This document shows positions 22,966 through 36,428 of a DNA stretch of 64,000 nt, piece by piece. Below the pieces are notes generated by a model. The model was not told the DNA's origin. It saw only the letters and a program-made list of their open reading frames with translations, and did no database searches. Made by a program: the position numbers and the translations under genes. How positions within the stretch are numbered: position 1 is the stretch's first letter; each line of letters starts with the position of its first letter. Source of the DNA: Rallus limicola (Eukaryota; Chordata; Aves; Gruiformes; Rallidae); NCBI GenBank assembly GCA_022605955.1, contig JAKCOZ010000317.1:62001-126000 (forward strand), written 5' to 3'.

Positions 22966-25900
22966 CTCCCAAAGTAAAGAAGCTAGGCATGAAAGGCATA
23001 GCTTGTCTGAAACCTCCTAACAGGACACACAAGCAGACCCTGTCACTTTGGCTCTCAGCCTTTTCCTTTGCCTGGAAAGAGGGAACATGCCTGGAACCTC
23101 CTACGGTGCTTTTCTCGGCCCTAGCAGACTGCAGTTCAAAACATGCTAAACGTCCAGCAATAACTCCCAAAGTAAAGAAGCTAGGCATGAAAGGCATAGC
23201 TTGTCTGAAACCTCCTAACAGGACACACAAGCAGACCCTGTCACTTTGGCTCTCAGCCTTTTCCTTTGCCTGGAAAGAGGGAACATGCCTGGAACCTCCT
23301 ACGGTGCTTTTCTCGGCCCTAGCAGACTGCAGTTCAAAACATGCTAAACGTCCAGCAATAACTCCCAAAGTAAAGAAGCTAGGCATGAAAGGCATAGCTT
23401 GTCTGAAACCTCCTAACAGGACTCACAAGCAGACCCTGTCACTTTGGCTCTCAGCCTTTTCCTTTGCCTGGAAAGAGGGAACATGCCTGGAACCTCCTAC
23501 GGTGCTTTTCTCGGCCCTAGCAGACTGCAGTTCAAAACATGCTAAACGTCCAGCAATAACTCCCAAAGTAAAGAAGCTAGGCATGAAAGGCATAGCTTGT
23601 CTGAAACCTCCTAACAGGACACACAAGCAGACCCTGTCACTTTGGCTCTCAGCCTTTTCCTTTGCCTGGAAAGAGGGAACATGCCTGGAACCTCCTACGG
23701 TGCTTTTCTCGGCCCTAGCAGACTGCAGTTCAAAACATGCTAAACGTCCAGCAATAACTCCCAAAGTAAAGAAGCTAGGACTGAAAGGCATAGCTTGTCT
23801 GAAACCTCCTAACAGGACTCACAAGCAGACCCTGTCACTTTGACTCTCAGCCTTTTCCTTTGCCTGGAAAGAGGGAACATGCCTGGAACCTCCTATGGTG
23901 CTTTGCTCGGCCCTAGCAGACTGCAGTTCAAAACATGCTAAATGTCCAGCAATAACTCCCAAAGTAAAGAAGCTAGGCATGAAAGGCATAGCTTGTCTGA
24001 AACCTCCTAACAGGACACACAAGCACACCCTGTCACTTTGGCTCTCAGCCTTTTCCTTTGCCTGGAAAGAGGGAACATGCCTGGAACCTCCTACGGTGCT
24101 TTTCTCGGCCCTAGCAGACTGCAGTTCAAAACATGCTAAACGTCCAGCAATAACTCCCAAAGTAAAGAAGCTAGGCATGAAAGGCATAGCTTGTCTGAAA
24201 CCTCCTAACAGGACACACAAGCAGACCCTGTCACTTTGGCTCTCAGCCTTTTCCTTTGCCTGGAAAGAGGGAACATACCTGCTACCTCCTACAGTGCTTT
24301 TCTCGGCCCTAGCAGACTGCAGTTCAAAACATGCTAAACGTCCAGCAATAACTCCCAAAGTAAAGAAGCTAGGCATGAAAGGCATAGCTTGTCTGAAACC
24401 TCCTAACAGGACACACAAGCAGACCCTGTCACTTTGGCTCTCAGCCTTTTCCTTTGCCTGGAAAGAGGGAACATGCCTGGAACCTCCTACGGTGCTTTTC
24501 TCGGCCCTAGCAGACTGCAGTTCAAAACATGCTAAACGTCCAGCAATAACTCCCAAAGTAAAGAAGCTAGGCATGAAAGGCATAGCTTGTCTGAAACCTC
24601 CTAACAGGACTCACAAGCAGACCCTGTCCCTTTGGCTCTCAGCCTTTTCCTTTGCCTGGAAAGAGGGAACATGCCTGGAACCTCCTACGGTGCTTTTCTC
24701 GGCCCTAGCAGACTGCAGTTCAAAACATGCTAAACGTCCAGCAATAACTCCCAAAGTAAAGAAGCTAGGACTGAAAGGCATAGCTTGTCTGAAACCTCCT
24801 AACAGGACTCACAAGCAGACCCTGTCACTTTGGCTCTCAGCCTTTTCCTTTGCCTGGAAAGAGGGAACATGCCTGGAACCTCCTACGGTGCTTTTCTCGG
24901 CCCTAGCAGACTGCAGTTCAAAACATGCTAAACGTCCAGCAATAACTCCCAAAGTAAAGAAGCTAGGCATGAAAGGCATAGCTTGTCTGAAACCTCCTAA
25001 CAGGACTCACAAGCAGACCCTGTCACTTTGGCTCTCAGCCTTTTCCTTTGCCTGGAAAGAGGGAACATGCCTGGAACCTCCTACGGTGCTTTTCTCGGCC
25101 CTAGCAGACTGCAGTTCAAAACATGCTAAACGTCCAGCAATAACTCCCAAAGTAAAGAAGCTAGGCATGAAAGGCATAGCTTGTCTGAAACCTCCTAACA
25201 GGACACACAAGCAGACCCTGTCACTTTGGCTCTCAGCCTTTTCCTTTGCCTGGAAAGAGGGAACATACCTGCTACCTCCTACAGTGCTTTTCTCGGCCCT
25301 AGCAGACTGCAGTTCAAAACATGCTAAACGTCCAGCAATAACTCCCAAAGTAAAGAAGCTAGGCATGAAAGGCATAGCTTGTCTGAAACCTCCTAACAGG
25401 ACACACAAGCAGACCCTGTCACTTTGGCTCTCAGCCTTTTCCTTTGCCTGGAAAGAGGGAACATGCCTGGAACCTCCTACGGTGCTTTTCTCGGCCCTAG
25501 CAGACTGCAGTTCAAAACATGCTAAACGTCCAGCAATAACTCCCAAAGTAAAGAAGCTAGGACTGAAAGGCATAGCTTGTCTGAAACCTCCTAACAGGAC
25601 TCACAAGCAGACCCTGTCACTTTGGCTCTCAGCCTTTTCCTTTGCCTGGAAAGAGGGAACATGCCTGGAACCTCCTACGGTGCTTTTCTCGGCCCTAGCA
25701 GACTGCAGTTCAAAACATGCTAAACGTCCAGCAATAACTCCCAAAGTAAAGAAGCTAGGACTGAAAGGCATAGCTTGTCTGAAACCTCCTAACAGGACAC
25801 ACAAGCAGACCCTGTCACTTTGGCTCTCAGCCTTTTCCTTTGCCTGGAAAGAGGGAACATGCCTGGAACCTCCTACGGTGCTTTTCTCGGCCCTAGCAGA

Positions 25901-26140
25901 CTGCAGTTCAAAACATGCTAAACGTCCAGCAATAACTCCCAAAGTAAAGAAGCTAGGCATGAAAGGCATAGCTTGTCTGAAACCTCCTAACAGGACTCAC
26001 AAGCAGACCCTGTCACTTTGGCTCTCAGCCTTTTCCTTTGCCTGGAAAGAGGGAACATACCTGCTACCTCCTACAGTGCTTTTCTCGGCCCTAGCAGACT
26101 GCAGTTCAAAACATGCTAAACGTCCAGCAATAACTCCCAA

Positions 26141-26146
26141 AGTAAG
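26141..26146 (+). other. Single-base deletion (gtaagaagc)
   Basis: One a is lost from gtaaagaagc. It shifts the register to -4 and breaks the long forward open frame that ends at 26,153. It is the only single-base indel between 9,831 and 37,876. Confidence 0.85.
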
Positions 26147-28508
26147 AAGCTAGGCATGAAAGGCATAGCTTGTCTGAAACCTCCTAACAGGACTCACAAG
26201 CAGACCCTGTCACTTTGGCTCTCAGCCTTTTCCTTTGCCTGGAAAGAGGGAACATGCCTGGAACCTCCTACGGTGCTTTTCTCGGCCCTAGCAGACTGCA
26301 GTTCAAAACATGCTAAACGTCCAGCAATAACTCCCAAAGTAAAGAAGCTAGGACTGAAAGGCATAGCTTGTCTGAAACCTCCTAACAGGACACACAAGCA
26401 GACCCTGTCACTTTGGCTCTCAGCCTTTTCCTTTGCCTGGAAAGAGGGAACATGCCTGGAACCTCCTACGGTGCTTTTCTCGGCCCTAGCAGACTGCAGT
26501 TCAAAACATGCTAAACGTCCAGCAATAACTCCCAAAGTAAAGAAGCTAGGACTGAAAGGCATAGCTTGTCTGAAACCTCCTAACAGGACACACAAGCAGA
26601 CCCTGTCACTTTGGCTCTCAGCCTTTTCCTTTGCATGGAAAGAGGGAACATGCCTGGAACCTCCTACGGTGCTTTTCTCGGCCCTAGCAGACTGCAGTTC
26701 AAAACATGCTAAACGTCCAGCAATAACTCCCAAAGTAAAGAAGCTAGGCATGAAAGGCATAGCTTGTCTGAAACCTCCTAACAGGACACACAAGCAGACC
26801 CTGTCACTTTGGCTCTCAGCCTTTTCCTTTGCCTGGAAAGAGGGAACATACCTGCTACCTCCTACAGTGCTTTTCTCGGCCCTAGCAGACTGCAGTTCAA
26901 AACATGCTAAACGTCCAGCAATAACTCCCAAAGTAAAGAAGCTAGGCATGAAAGGCATAGCTTGTCTGAAACCTCCTAACAGGACACACAATCAGACCCT
27001 GTCACTTTGGCTCTCAGCCTTTTCCTTTGCCTGGAAAGAGGGAACATGCCTGGAACCTCCTACGGTGCTTTTCTCGGCCCTAGCAGACTGCAGTTCAAAA
27101 CATGCTAAACGTCCAGCAATAACTCCCAAAGTAAAGAAGCTAGGACTGAAAGGCATAGCTTGTCTGAAACCTCCTAACAGGACTCACAAGCAGACCCTGT
27201 CACTTTGGCTCTCAGCCTTTTCCTTTGCCTGGAAAGAGGGAACATGCCTGGAACCTCCTACGGTGCTTTTCTCGGCCCTAGCAGACTGCAGTTCAAAACA
27301 TGCTAAACGTCCAGCAATAACTCCCAAAGTAAAGAAGCTAGGACTGAAAGGCATAGCTTGTCTGAAACCTCCTAACAGGACACACAAGCAGACCCTGTCA
27401 CTTTGGCTCTCAGCCTTTTCCTTTGCCTGGAAAGAGGGAACATGCCTGGAACCTCCTACGGTGCTTTTCTCGGCCCTAGCAGACTGCAGTTCAAAACATG
27501 CTAAACGTCCAGCAATAACTCCCAAAGTAAAGAAGCTAGGCATGAAAGGCATAGCTTGTCTGAAACCTCCTAACAGGACTCACAAGCAGACCCTGTCACT
27601 TTGGCTCTCAGCCTTTTCCTTTGCCTGGAAAGAGGGAACATGCCTGGAACCTCCTACGGTGCTTTTCTCGGCCCTAGCAGACTGCAGTTCAAAACATGCT
27701 AAACGTCCAGCAATAACTCCCAAAGTAAAGAAGCTAGGCATGAAAGGCATAGCTTGTCTGAAACCTCCTAACAGGACACACAAGCAGACCCTGTCACTTT
27801 GGCTCTCAGCCTTTTCCTTTGCCTGGAAAGAGGGAACATGCCTGGAACCTCCTACGGTGCTTTTCTCGGCCCTAGCAGACTGCAGTTCAAAACATGCTAA
27901 ACGTCCAGCAATAACTCCCAAAGTAAAGAAGCTAGGCATGAAAGGCATAGCTTGTCTGAAACCTCCTAACAGGACACACAAGCAGACCCTGTCACTTTGG
28001 CTCTCAGCCTTTTCTTTTGCCTGGAAAGAGGGAACATGCCTGGAACCTCCTACGGTGCTTTTCTCGGCCCTAGCAGACTGCAGTTCAAAACATGCTAAAC
28101 GTCCAGCAATAACTCCCAAAGTAAAGAAGCTAGGCATGAAAGGCATAGCTTGTCTGAAACCTCCTAACAGGACACACAAGCAGACCCTGTCACTTTGGCT
28201 CTCAGCCTTTTCCTTTGCCTGGAAAGAGGGAACATGCCTGGAACCTCCTACGGTGCTTTTCTCGGCCCTAGCAGACTGCAGTTCAAAACATGCTAAACGT
28301 CCAGCAATAACTCCCAAAGTAAAGAAGCTAGGACTGAAAGGCATAGCTTGTCTGAAACCTCCTAACAGGACACACAAGCAGACCCTGTCACTTTGGCTCT
28401 CAGCCTTTTCCTTTGCCTGGAAAGAGGGAACATGCCTGGAACCTCCTACGGTGCTTTTCTCGGCCCTAGCAGACTGCAGTTCAAAACATGCTAAACGTCC
28501 AGCAATAA

Positions 28509-28904
28509 CTCCCAAAGTAAAGAAGCTAGGCATGAAAGGCATAGCTTGTCTGAAACCTCCTAACAGGACTCACAAGCAGACCCTGTCACTTTGGCTCTCA
28601 GCCTTTTCCTTTGCCTGGAAAGAGGGAACATGCCTGGAACCTCCTATGGTGCTTTTCTCGGCCCTAGCAGACTGCAGTTCAAAACATGCTAAACGTCCAG
28701 CAATAACTCCCAAAGTAAAGAAGCTAGGACTGAAAGGCATAGCTTGTCTGAAACCTCCTAACAGGACACACAAGCAGACCCTGTCACTTTGGCTCTCAGC
28801 CTTTTCCATTGCCTGGAAAGAGGGAACATACCTGCTACCTCATACAGTGCTTTTCTCGGCCCTAGCAGACTGCAGTTCAAAACATGCTAAACGTCCAGCA
28901 ATAA
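28509..28904 (+). repeat. Third copy of the t139 / ccattgcc marker pair
   Basis: Same two-monomer haplotype as 14,455-14,850. The distance is 14,054 bases, which is 71 monomers less the 4 bases deleted between. Here the following monomer has t62 (28,966), while after the 14.5-kb copy it has a62, and the preceding monomers also differ. Only a short tract is shared. Confidence 0.85.
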
Positions 28905-29696
28905 CTCCCAAAGTAAAGAAGCTAGGCATGAAAGGCATAGCTTGTCTGAAACCTCCTAACAGGACTCACAAGCAGACCCTGTCACTTTGGCTCTCAGCCT
29001 TTTCCTTTGCCTGGAAAGAGGGAACATGCCTGGAACCTCCTACGGTGCTTTTCTCGGCCCTAGCAGACTGCAGTTCAAAACATGCTAAACGTCCAGCAAT
29101 AACTCCCAAAGTAAAGAAGCTAGGCATGAAAGGCATAGCTTGTCTGAAACCTCCTAACAGGACACACAAGCAGACCCTGTCACTTTGGCTCTCAGCCTTT
29201 TCCTTTGCCTGGAAAGAGGGAACATGCCTGGAACCTCCTACGGTGCTTTTCTCGGCCCTAGCAGACTGCAGTTCAAAACATGCTAAACGTCCAGCAATAA
29301 CTCCCAAAGTAAAGAAGCTAGGCATGAAAGGCATAGCTTGTCTGAAACCTCCTAACAGGACTCACAAGCAGACCCTGTCACTTTGGCTCTCAGCCTTTTC
29401 CTTTGCCTGGAAAGAGGGAACATGCCTGGAACCTCCTATGGTGCTTTTCTCGGCCCTAGCAGACTGCAGTTCAAAACATGCTAAACGTCCAGCAATAACT
29501 CCCAAAGTAAAGAAGCTAGGACTGAAAGGCATAGCTTGTCTGAAACCTCCTAACAGGACACACAAGCAGACCCTGTCACTTTGGCTCTCAGCCTTTTCCT
29601 TTGCCTGGAAAGAGGGAACATGCCTGGAACCTCCTACGGTGCTTTTCTCGGCCCTAGCAGACTGCAGTTCAAAACATGCTAAACGTCCAGCAATAA

Positions 29697-32600
29697 CTCC
29701 CAAAGTAAAGAAGCTAGGCATGAAAGGCATAGCTTGTCTGAAACCTCCTAACAGGACTCACAAGCAGACCCTGTCACTTTGGCTCTCAGCCTTTTCCTTT
29801 GCCTGGAAAGAGGGAACATGCCTGGAACCTCCTACGGTGCTTTTCTCGGCCCTAGCAGACTGCAGTTCAAAACATGCTAAACGTCCAGCAATAACTCCCA
29901 AAGTAAAGAAGCTAGGCATGAAAGGCATAGCTTGTCTGAAACCTCCTAACAGGACACACAAGCAGACCCTGTCACTTTGGCTCTCAGCCTTTTCCTTTGC
30001 CTGGAAAGAGGGAACATGCCTGGAACCTCCTACGGTGCTTTTCTCGGCCCTAGCAGACTGCAGTTCAAAACATGCTAAACGTCCAGCAATAACTCCCAAA
30101 GTAAAGAAGCTAGGCATGAAAGGCATAGCTTGTCTGAAACCTCCTAACAGGACTCACAAGCAGACCCTGTCACTTTGGCTCTCAGCCTTTTCCTTTGCCT
30201 GGAAAGAGGGAACATGCCTGGAACCTCCTACGGTGCTTTTCTCGGCCCTAGCAGACTGCAGTTCAAAACATGCTAAACGTCCAGCAATAACTCCCAAAGT
30301 AAAGAAGCTAGGACTGAAAGGCATAGCTTGTCTGAAACCTCCTAACAGGACACACAAGCAGACCCTGTCACTTTGGCTCTCAGCCTTTTCCTTTGCCTGG
30401 AAAGAGGGAACATGCCTGGAACCTCCTACGGTGCTTTTCTCAGCCCTAGCAGACTGCTGTTCAAAACATGCTAAACGTCCAGCAATAACTCCCAAAGTAA
30501 AGAAGCTAGGCATGAAAGGCATAGCTTGTCTGAAACCTCCTAACAGGACACACAAGCAGACCCTGTCACTTTGGCTCTCAGCCTTTTCCTTTGCCTGGAA
30601 AGAGGGAACATGCCTGGAACCTCCTACGGTGCTTTTCTCGGCCCTAGCAGACTGCAGTTCAAAACATGCTAAACGTCCAGCAATAACTCCCAAAGTAAAG
30701 AAGCTAGGCATGAAAGGCATAGCTTGTCTGAAACCTCCTAACAGGACACACAAGCAGACCCTGTCACTTTGGCTCTCAGCCTTTTCCTTTGCCTGGAAAG
30801 AGGGAACATGCCTGGAACCTCCTACGGTGCTTTTCTCGGCCCTAGCAGACTGCAGTTCAAAACATGCTAAACGTCCAGCAATAACTCCCAAAGTAAAGAA
30901 GCTAGGACTGAAAGGCATAGCTTGTCTGAAACCTCCTAACAGGACTCACAAGCAGACCCTGTCACTTTGGCTCTCAGCCTTTTCCTTTGCCTGGAAAGAG
31001 GGAACATGCCTGGAACCTCCTACGGTGCTTTTCTCGGCCCTAGCAGACTGCAGTTCAAAACATGCTAAACGTCCAGCAATAACTCCCAAAGTAAAGAAGC
31101 TAGGCATGAAAGGCATAGCTTGTCTGAAACCTCCTAACAGGACTCACAAGCAGACCCTGTCACTTTGGCTCTCAGCCTTTTCCTTTGCCTGGAAAGAGGG
31201 AACATGCCTGGAACCTCCTATGGTGCTTTTCTCGGCCCTAGCAGACTGCAGTTCAAAACATGCTAAACGTCCAGCAATAACTCCCAAAGTAAAGAAGCTA
31301 GGACTGAAAGGCATAGCTTGTCTGAAACCTCCTAACAGGACACACAAGCAGACCCTGTCACTTTGGCTCTCAGCCTTTTCCTTTGCCTGGAAAGAGGGAA
31401 CATGCCTGGAACCTCCTACGGTGCTTTTCTCGGCCCTAGCAGACTGCAGTTCAAAACATGCTAAACGTCCAGCAATAACTCCCAAAGTAAAGAAGCTAGG
31501 CATGAAAGGCATAGCTTGTCTGAAACCTCTTAACAGGACTCACAAGCAGACCCTGTCACTTTGGCTCTCAGCCTTTTCCTTTGCCTGGAAAGAGGGAACA
31601 TGCCTGGAACCTCCTACGGTGCTTTTCTCGGCCCTAGCAGACTGCAGTTCAAAACATGCTAAACGTCCAGCAATAACTCCCAAAGTAAAGAAGCTAGGCA
31701 TGAAAGGCATAGCTTGTCTGAAACCTCCTAACAGGACACACAAGCAGACCCTGTCACTTTGGCTCTCAGCCTTTTCCTTTGCCTGGAAAGAGGGAACATG
31801 CCTGGAACCTCCTACGGTGCTTTTCTCGGCTCTAGCAGACTGCAGTTCAAAACATGCTAAACGTCCAGCAATAACTCCCAAAGTAAAGAAGCTAGGACTG
31901 AAAGGCATAGCTTGTCTGAAACCTCCTAACAGGACACACAAGCAGACCCTGTCACTTTGGCTCTCAGCCTTTTCCTTTGCCTGGAAAGAGGGAACATGCC
32001 TGGAACCTCCTACGGTGCTTTTCTCGGCCCTAGCAGACTGCAGTTCAAAACATGCTAAACGTCCAGCAATAACTCCCAAAGTAAAGAAGCTAGGACTGAA
32101 AGGCATAGCTTGTCTGAAACCTCCTAACAGGACACACAAGCAGACCCTGTCTCTTTGGCTCTCAGCCTTTTCCTTTGCCTGGAAAGAGGGAACATGCCTG
32201 GAACCTCCTACGGTGCTTTTCTCGGCCCTAGCAGACTGCAGTTCAAAACATGCTAAACGTCCAGCAATAACTCCCAAAGTAAAGAAGCTAGGCATGAAAG
32301 GCATAGCTTGTCTGAAACCTCCTAACAGGACACACAAGCAGACCCTGTCACTTTGGCTCTCAGCCTTTTCCTTTGCCTGGAAAGAGGGAACATACCTGCT
32401 ACCTCCTACAGTGCTTTTCTCGGCCCTAGCAGACTGCAGTTCAAAACATGCTAAACGTCCAGCAATAACTCCCAAAGTAAAGAAGCTAGGACTGAAAGGC
32501 ATAGCTTGTCTGAAACCTCCTAACAGGACACACAAGCAGACCCTGTCACTTTGGCTCTCAGCCTTTTCCTTTGCCTGGAAAGAGGGAACATGCCTGGAAC

Positions 32601-33062
32601 CTCCTACAGTGCTTTTCTCGGCCCTAGCAGACTGCAGTTCAAAACATGCTAAACGTCCAGCAATAACTCCCAAAGTAAAGAAGCTAGGCATGAAAGGCAT
32701 AGCTTGTCTGAAACCTCCTAACAGGACTCACAAGCAGACCCTGTCACTTTGGCTCTCAGCCTTTTCCTTTGCCTGGAAAGAGGGAACATGCCTGGAACCT
32801 CCTACGGTGCTTTTCTCGGCCCTAGCAGACTGCAGTTCAAAACATGCTAAACGTCCAGCAATAACTCCCAAAGTAAAGAAGCTAGGACTGAAAGGCATAG
32901 CTTGTCTGAAACCTCCTAACAGGACACACAAGCAGACCCTGTCACTTTGGCTCTCAGCCTTTTCCTTTGCCTGGAAAGAGGGAACATGCCTGGAACCTCC
33001 TACGGTGCTTTTCTCGGCCCTAGCAGACTGCAGTTCAAAACATGCTAAACGTCCAGCAATAA
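29697..33062 (+). repeat. 17-monomer higher-order repeat, copy 1 (3,366 bp)
   Basis: Landmarks are t62 monomers at 29,758, 30,154, 31,144, 31,540 and 32,728, ctcagccctagcagactgctg near 30,440, tatgg near 31,219, cctcttaac near 31,527, cggctctag near 31,828, tctctttgg near 32,150, a Y monomer near 32,394, and tacag in an otherwise non-Y monomer near 32,608. All recur 3,366 bases later. Confidence 0.93.
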
Positions 33063-36000
33063 CTCCCAAAGTAAAGAAGCTAGGCATGAAAGGCATAGCT
33101 TGTCTGAAACCTCCTAACAGGACTCACAAGCAGACCCTGTCACTTTGGCTCTCAGCCTTTTCCTTTGCCTGGAAAGAGGGAACATGCCTGGAACCTCCTA
33201 CGGTGCTTTTCTCGGCCCTAGCAGACTGCAGTTCAAAACATGCTAAACGTCCAGCAATAACTCCCAAAGTAAAGAAGCTAGGCATGAAAGGCATAGCTTG
33301 TCTGAAACCTCCTAACAGGACACACAAGCAGACCCTGTCACTTTGGCTCTCAGCCTTTTCCTTTGCCTGGAAAGAGGGAACATGCCTGGAACCTCCTACG
33401 GTGCTTTTCTCGGCCCTAGCAGACTGCAGTTCAAAACATGCTAAACGTCCAGCAATAACTCCCAAAGTAAAGAAGCTAGGCATGAAAGGCATAGCTTGTC
33501 TGAAACCTCCTAACAGGACTCACAAGCAGACCCTGTCACTTTGGCTCTCAGCCTTTTCCTTTGCCTGGAAAGAGGGAACATGCCTGGAACCTCCTACGGT
33601 GCTTTTCTCGGCCCTAGCAGACTGCAGTTCAAAACATGCTAAACGTCCAGCAATAACTCCCAAAGTAAAGAAGCTAGGCATGAAAGGCATAGCTTGTCTG
33701 AAACCTCCTAACAGGACACACAAGCAGACCCTGTCACTTTGGCTCTCAGCCTTTTCCTTTGCCTGGAAAGAGGGAACATGCCTGGAACCTCCTACGGTGC
33801 TTTTCTCAGCCCTAGCAGACTGCTGTTCAAAACATGCTAAACGTCCAGCAATAACTCCCAAAGTAAAGAAGCTAGGCATGAAAGGCATAGCTTGTCTGAA
33901 ACCTCCTAACAGGACACACAAGCAGACCCTGTCACTTTGGCTCTCAGCCTTTTCCTTTGCCTGGAAAGAGGGAACATGCCTGGAACCTCCTACGGTGCTT
34001 TTCTCGGCCCTAGCAGACTGCAGTTCAAAACATGCTAAACGTCCAGCAATAACTCCCAAAGTAAAGAAGCTAGGCATGAAAGGCATAGCTTGTCTGAAAC
34101 CTCCTAACAGGACACACAAGCAGACCCTGTCACTTTGGCTCTCAGCCTTTTCCTTTGCCTGGAAAGAGGGAACATGCCTGGAACCTCCTACGGTGCTTTT
34201 CTCGGCCCTAGCAGACTGCAGTTCAAAACATGCTAAACGTCCAGCAATAACTCCCAAAGTAAAGAAGCTAGGACTGAAAGGCATAGCTTGTCTGAAACCT
34301 CCTAACAGGACTCACAAGCAGACCCTGTCACTTTGGCTCTCAGCCTTTTCCTTTGCCTGGAAAGAGGGAACATGCCTGGAACCTCCTACGGTGCTTTTCT
34401 CGGCCCTAGCAGACTGCAGTTCAAAACATGCTAAACGTCCAGCAATAACTCCCAAAGTAAAGAAGCTAGGCATGAAAGGCATAGCTTGTCTGAAACCTCC
34501 TAACAGGACTCACAAGCAGACCCTGTCACTTTGGCTCTCAGCCTTTTCCTTTGCCTGGAAAGAGGGAACATGCCTGGAACCTCCTATGGTGCTTTTCTCG
34601 GCCCTAGCAGACTGCAGTTCAAAACATGCTAAACGTCCAGCAATAACTCCCAAAGTAAAGAAGCTAGGACTGAAAGGCATAGCTTGTCTGAAACCTCCTA
34701 ACAGGACACACAAGCAGACCCTGTCACTTTGGCTCTCAGCCTTTTCCTTTGCCTGGAAAGAGGGAACATGCCTGGAACCTCCTACGGTGCTTTTCTCGGC
34801 CCTAGCAGACTGCAGTTCAAAACATGCTAAACGTCCAGCAATAACTCCCAAAGTAAAGAAGCTAGGCATGAAAGGCATAGCTTGTCTGAAACCTCTTAAC
34901 AGGACTCACAAGCAGACCCTGTCACTTTGGCTCTCAGCCTTTTCCTTTGCCTGGAAAGAGGGAACATGCCTGGAACCTCCTACGGTGCTTTTCTCGGCCC
35001 TAGCAGACTGCAGTTCAAAACATGCTAAACGTCCAGCAATAACTCCCAAAGTAAAGAAGCTAGGACTGAAAGGCATAGCTTGTCTGAAACCTCCTAACAG
35101 GACACACAAGCAGACCCTGTCACTTTGGCTCTCAGCCTTTTCCTTTGCCTGGAAAGAGGGAACATGCCTGGAACCTCCTACGGTGCTTTTCTCGGCTCTA
35201 GCAGACTGCAGTTCAAAACATGCTAAACGTCCAGCAATAACTCCCAAAGTAAAGAAGCTAGGACTGAAAGGCATAGCTTGTCTGAAACCTCCTAACAGGA
35301 CACACAAGCAGACCCTGTCACTTTGGCTCTCAGCCTTTTCCTTTGCCTGGAAAGAGGGAACATGCCTGGAACCTCCTACGGTGCTTTTCTCGGCCCTAGC
35401 AGACTGCAGTTCAAAACATGCTAAACGTCCAGCAATAACTCCCAAAGTAAAGAAGCTAGGACTGAAAGGCATAGCTTGTCTGAAACCTCCTAACAGGACA
35501 CACAAGCAGACCCTGTCTCTTTGGCTCTCAGCCTTTTCCTTTGCCTGGAAAGAGGGAACATGCCTGGAACCTCCTACGGTGCTTTTCTCGGCCCTAGCAG
35601 ACTGCAGTTCAAAACATGCTAAACGTCCAGCAATAACTCCCAAAGTAAAGAAGCTAGGCATGAAAGGCATAGCTTGTCTGAAACCTCCTAACAGGACACA
35701 CAAGCAGACCCTGTCACTTTGGCTCTCAGCCTTTTCCTTTGCCTGGAAAGAGGGAACATACCTGCTACCTCCTACAGTGCTTTTCTCGGCCCTAGCAGAC
35801 TGCAGTTCAAAACATGCTAAACGTCCAGCAATAACTCCCAAAGTAAAGAAGCTAGGACTGAAAGGCATAGCTTGTCTGAAACCTCCTAACAGGACACACA
35901 AGCAGACCCTGTCACTTTGGCTCTCAGCCTTTTCCTTTGCCTGGAAAGAGGGAACATGCCTGGAACCTCCTACAGTGCTTTTCTCGGCCCTAGCAGACTG

Positions 36001-36428
36001 CAGTTCAAAACATGCTAAACGTCCAGCAATAACTCCCAAAGTAAAGAAGCTAGGCATGAAAGGCATAGCTTGTCTGAAACCTCCTAACAGGACTCACAAG
36101 CAGACCCTGTCACTTTGGCTCTCAGCCTTTTCCTTTGCCTGGAAAGAGGGAACATGCCTGGAACCTCCTACGGTGCTTTTCTCGGCCCTAGCAGACTGCA
36201 GTTCAAAACATGCTAAACGTCCAGCAATAACTCCCAAAGTAAAGAAGCTAGGACTGAAAGGCATAGCTTGTCTGAAACCTCCTAACAGGACACACAAGCA
36301 GACCCTGTCACTTTGGCTCTCAGCCTTTTCCTTTGCCTGGAAAGAGGGAACATGCCTGGAACCTCCTACGGTGCTTTTCTCGGCCCTAGCAGACTGCAGT
36401 TCAAAACATGCTAAACGTCCAGCAATAA
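33063..36428 (+). repeat. 17-monomer higher-order repeat, copy 2 (3,366 bp)
   Basis: Each landmark of copy 1 recurs exactly 3,366 bases on: ctcagccctagcagactgctg near 33,806, tatgg near 34,585, cctcttaac near 34,893, cggctctag near 35,194, tctctttgg near 35,516 and Y near 35,760. At the M/L site, 15 of 17 monomers agree. The fourth monomer is L in copy 1 and M in copy 2, and the eleventh is M in copy 1 and L in copy 2. These two exceptions sit within otherwise matching monomers, as expected of short gene-conversion tracts. Confidence 0.93.

Larger units (their letters stand above)
9786..23843 (+). other. Longest repetition-generated open frame (4,685 codons), not a gene
   Basis: One forward frame has no stop in the monomer, and 198 is divisible by 3, so the frame stays open as long as no indel or stop mutation occurs. 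Other long examples are 141-4,688, 26,156-37,972, 41,062-49,464 and 52,012-61,014. They end at frameshifts or at point mutations that make a stop, such as gactaaag at 49,462 and 51,838. The opposite strand also has an open frame, broken only where t62 creates TGA. The start is an arbitrary internal ATG. There is no non-repeat domain, splice structure or sign of synonymous-site bias: diagnostic variants such as M/L, t139, Y and c66 mostly change the amino acid. I do not call a protein. Confidence 0.9.
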
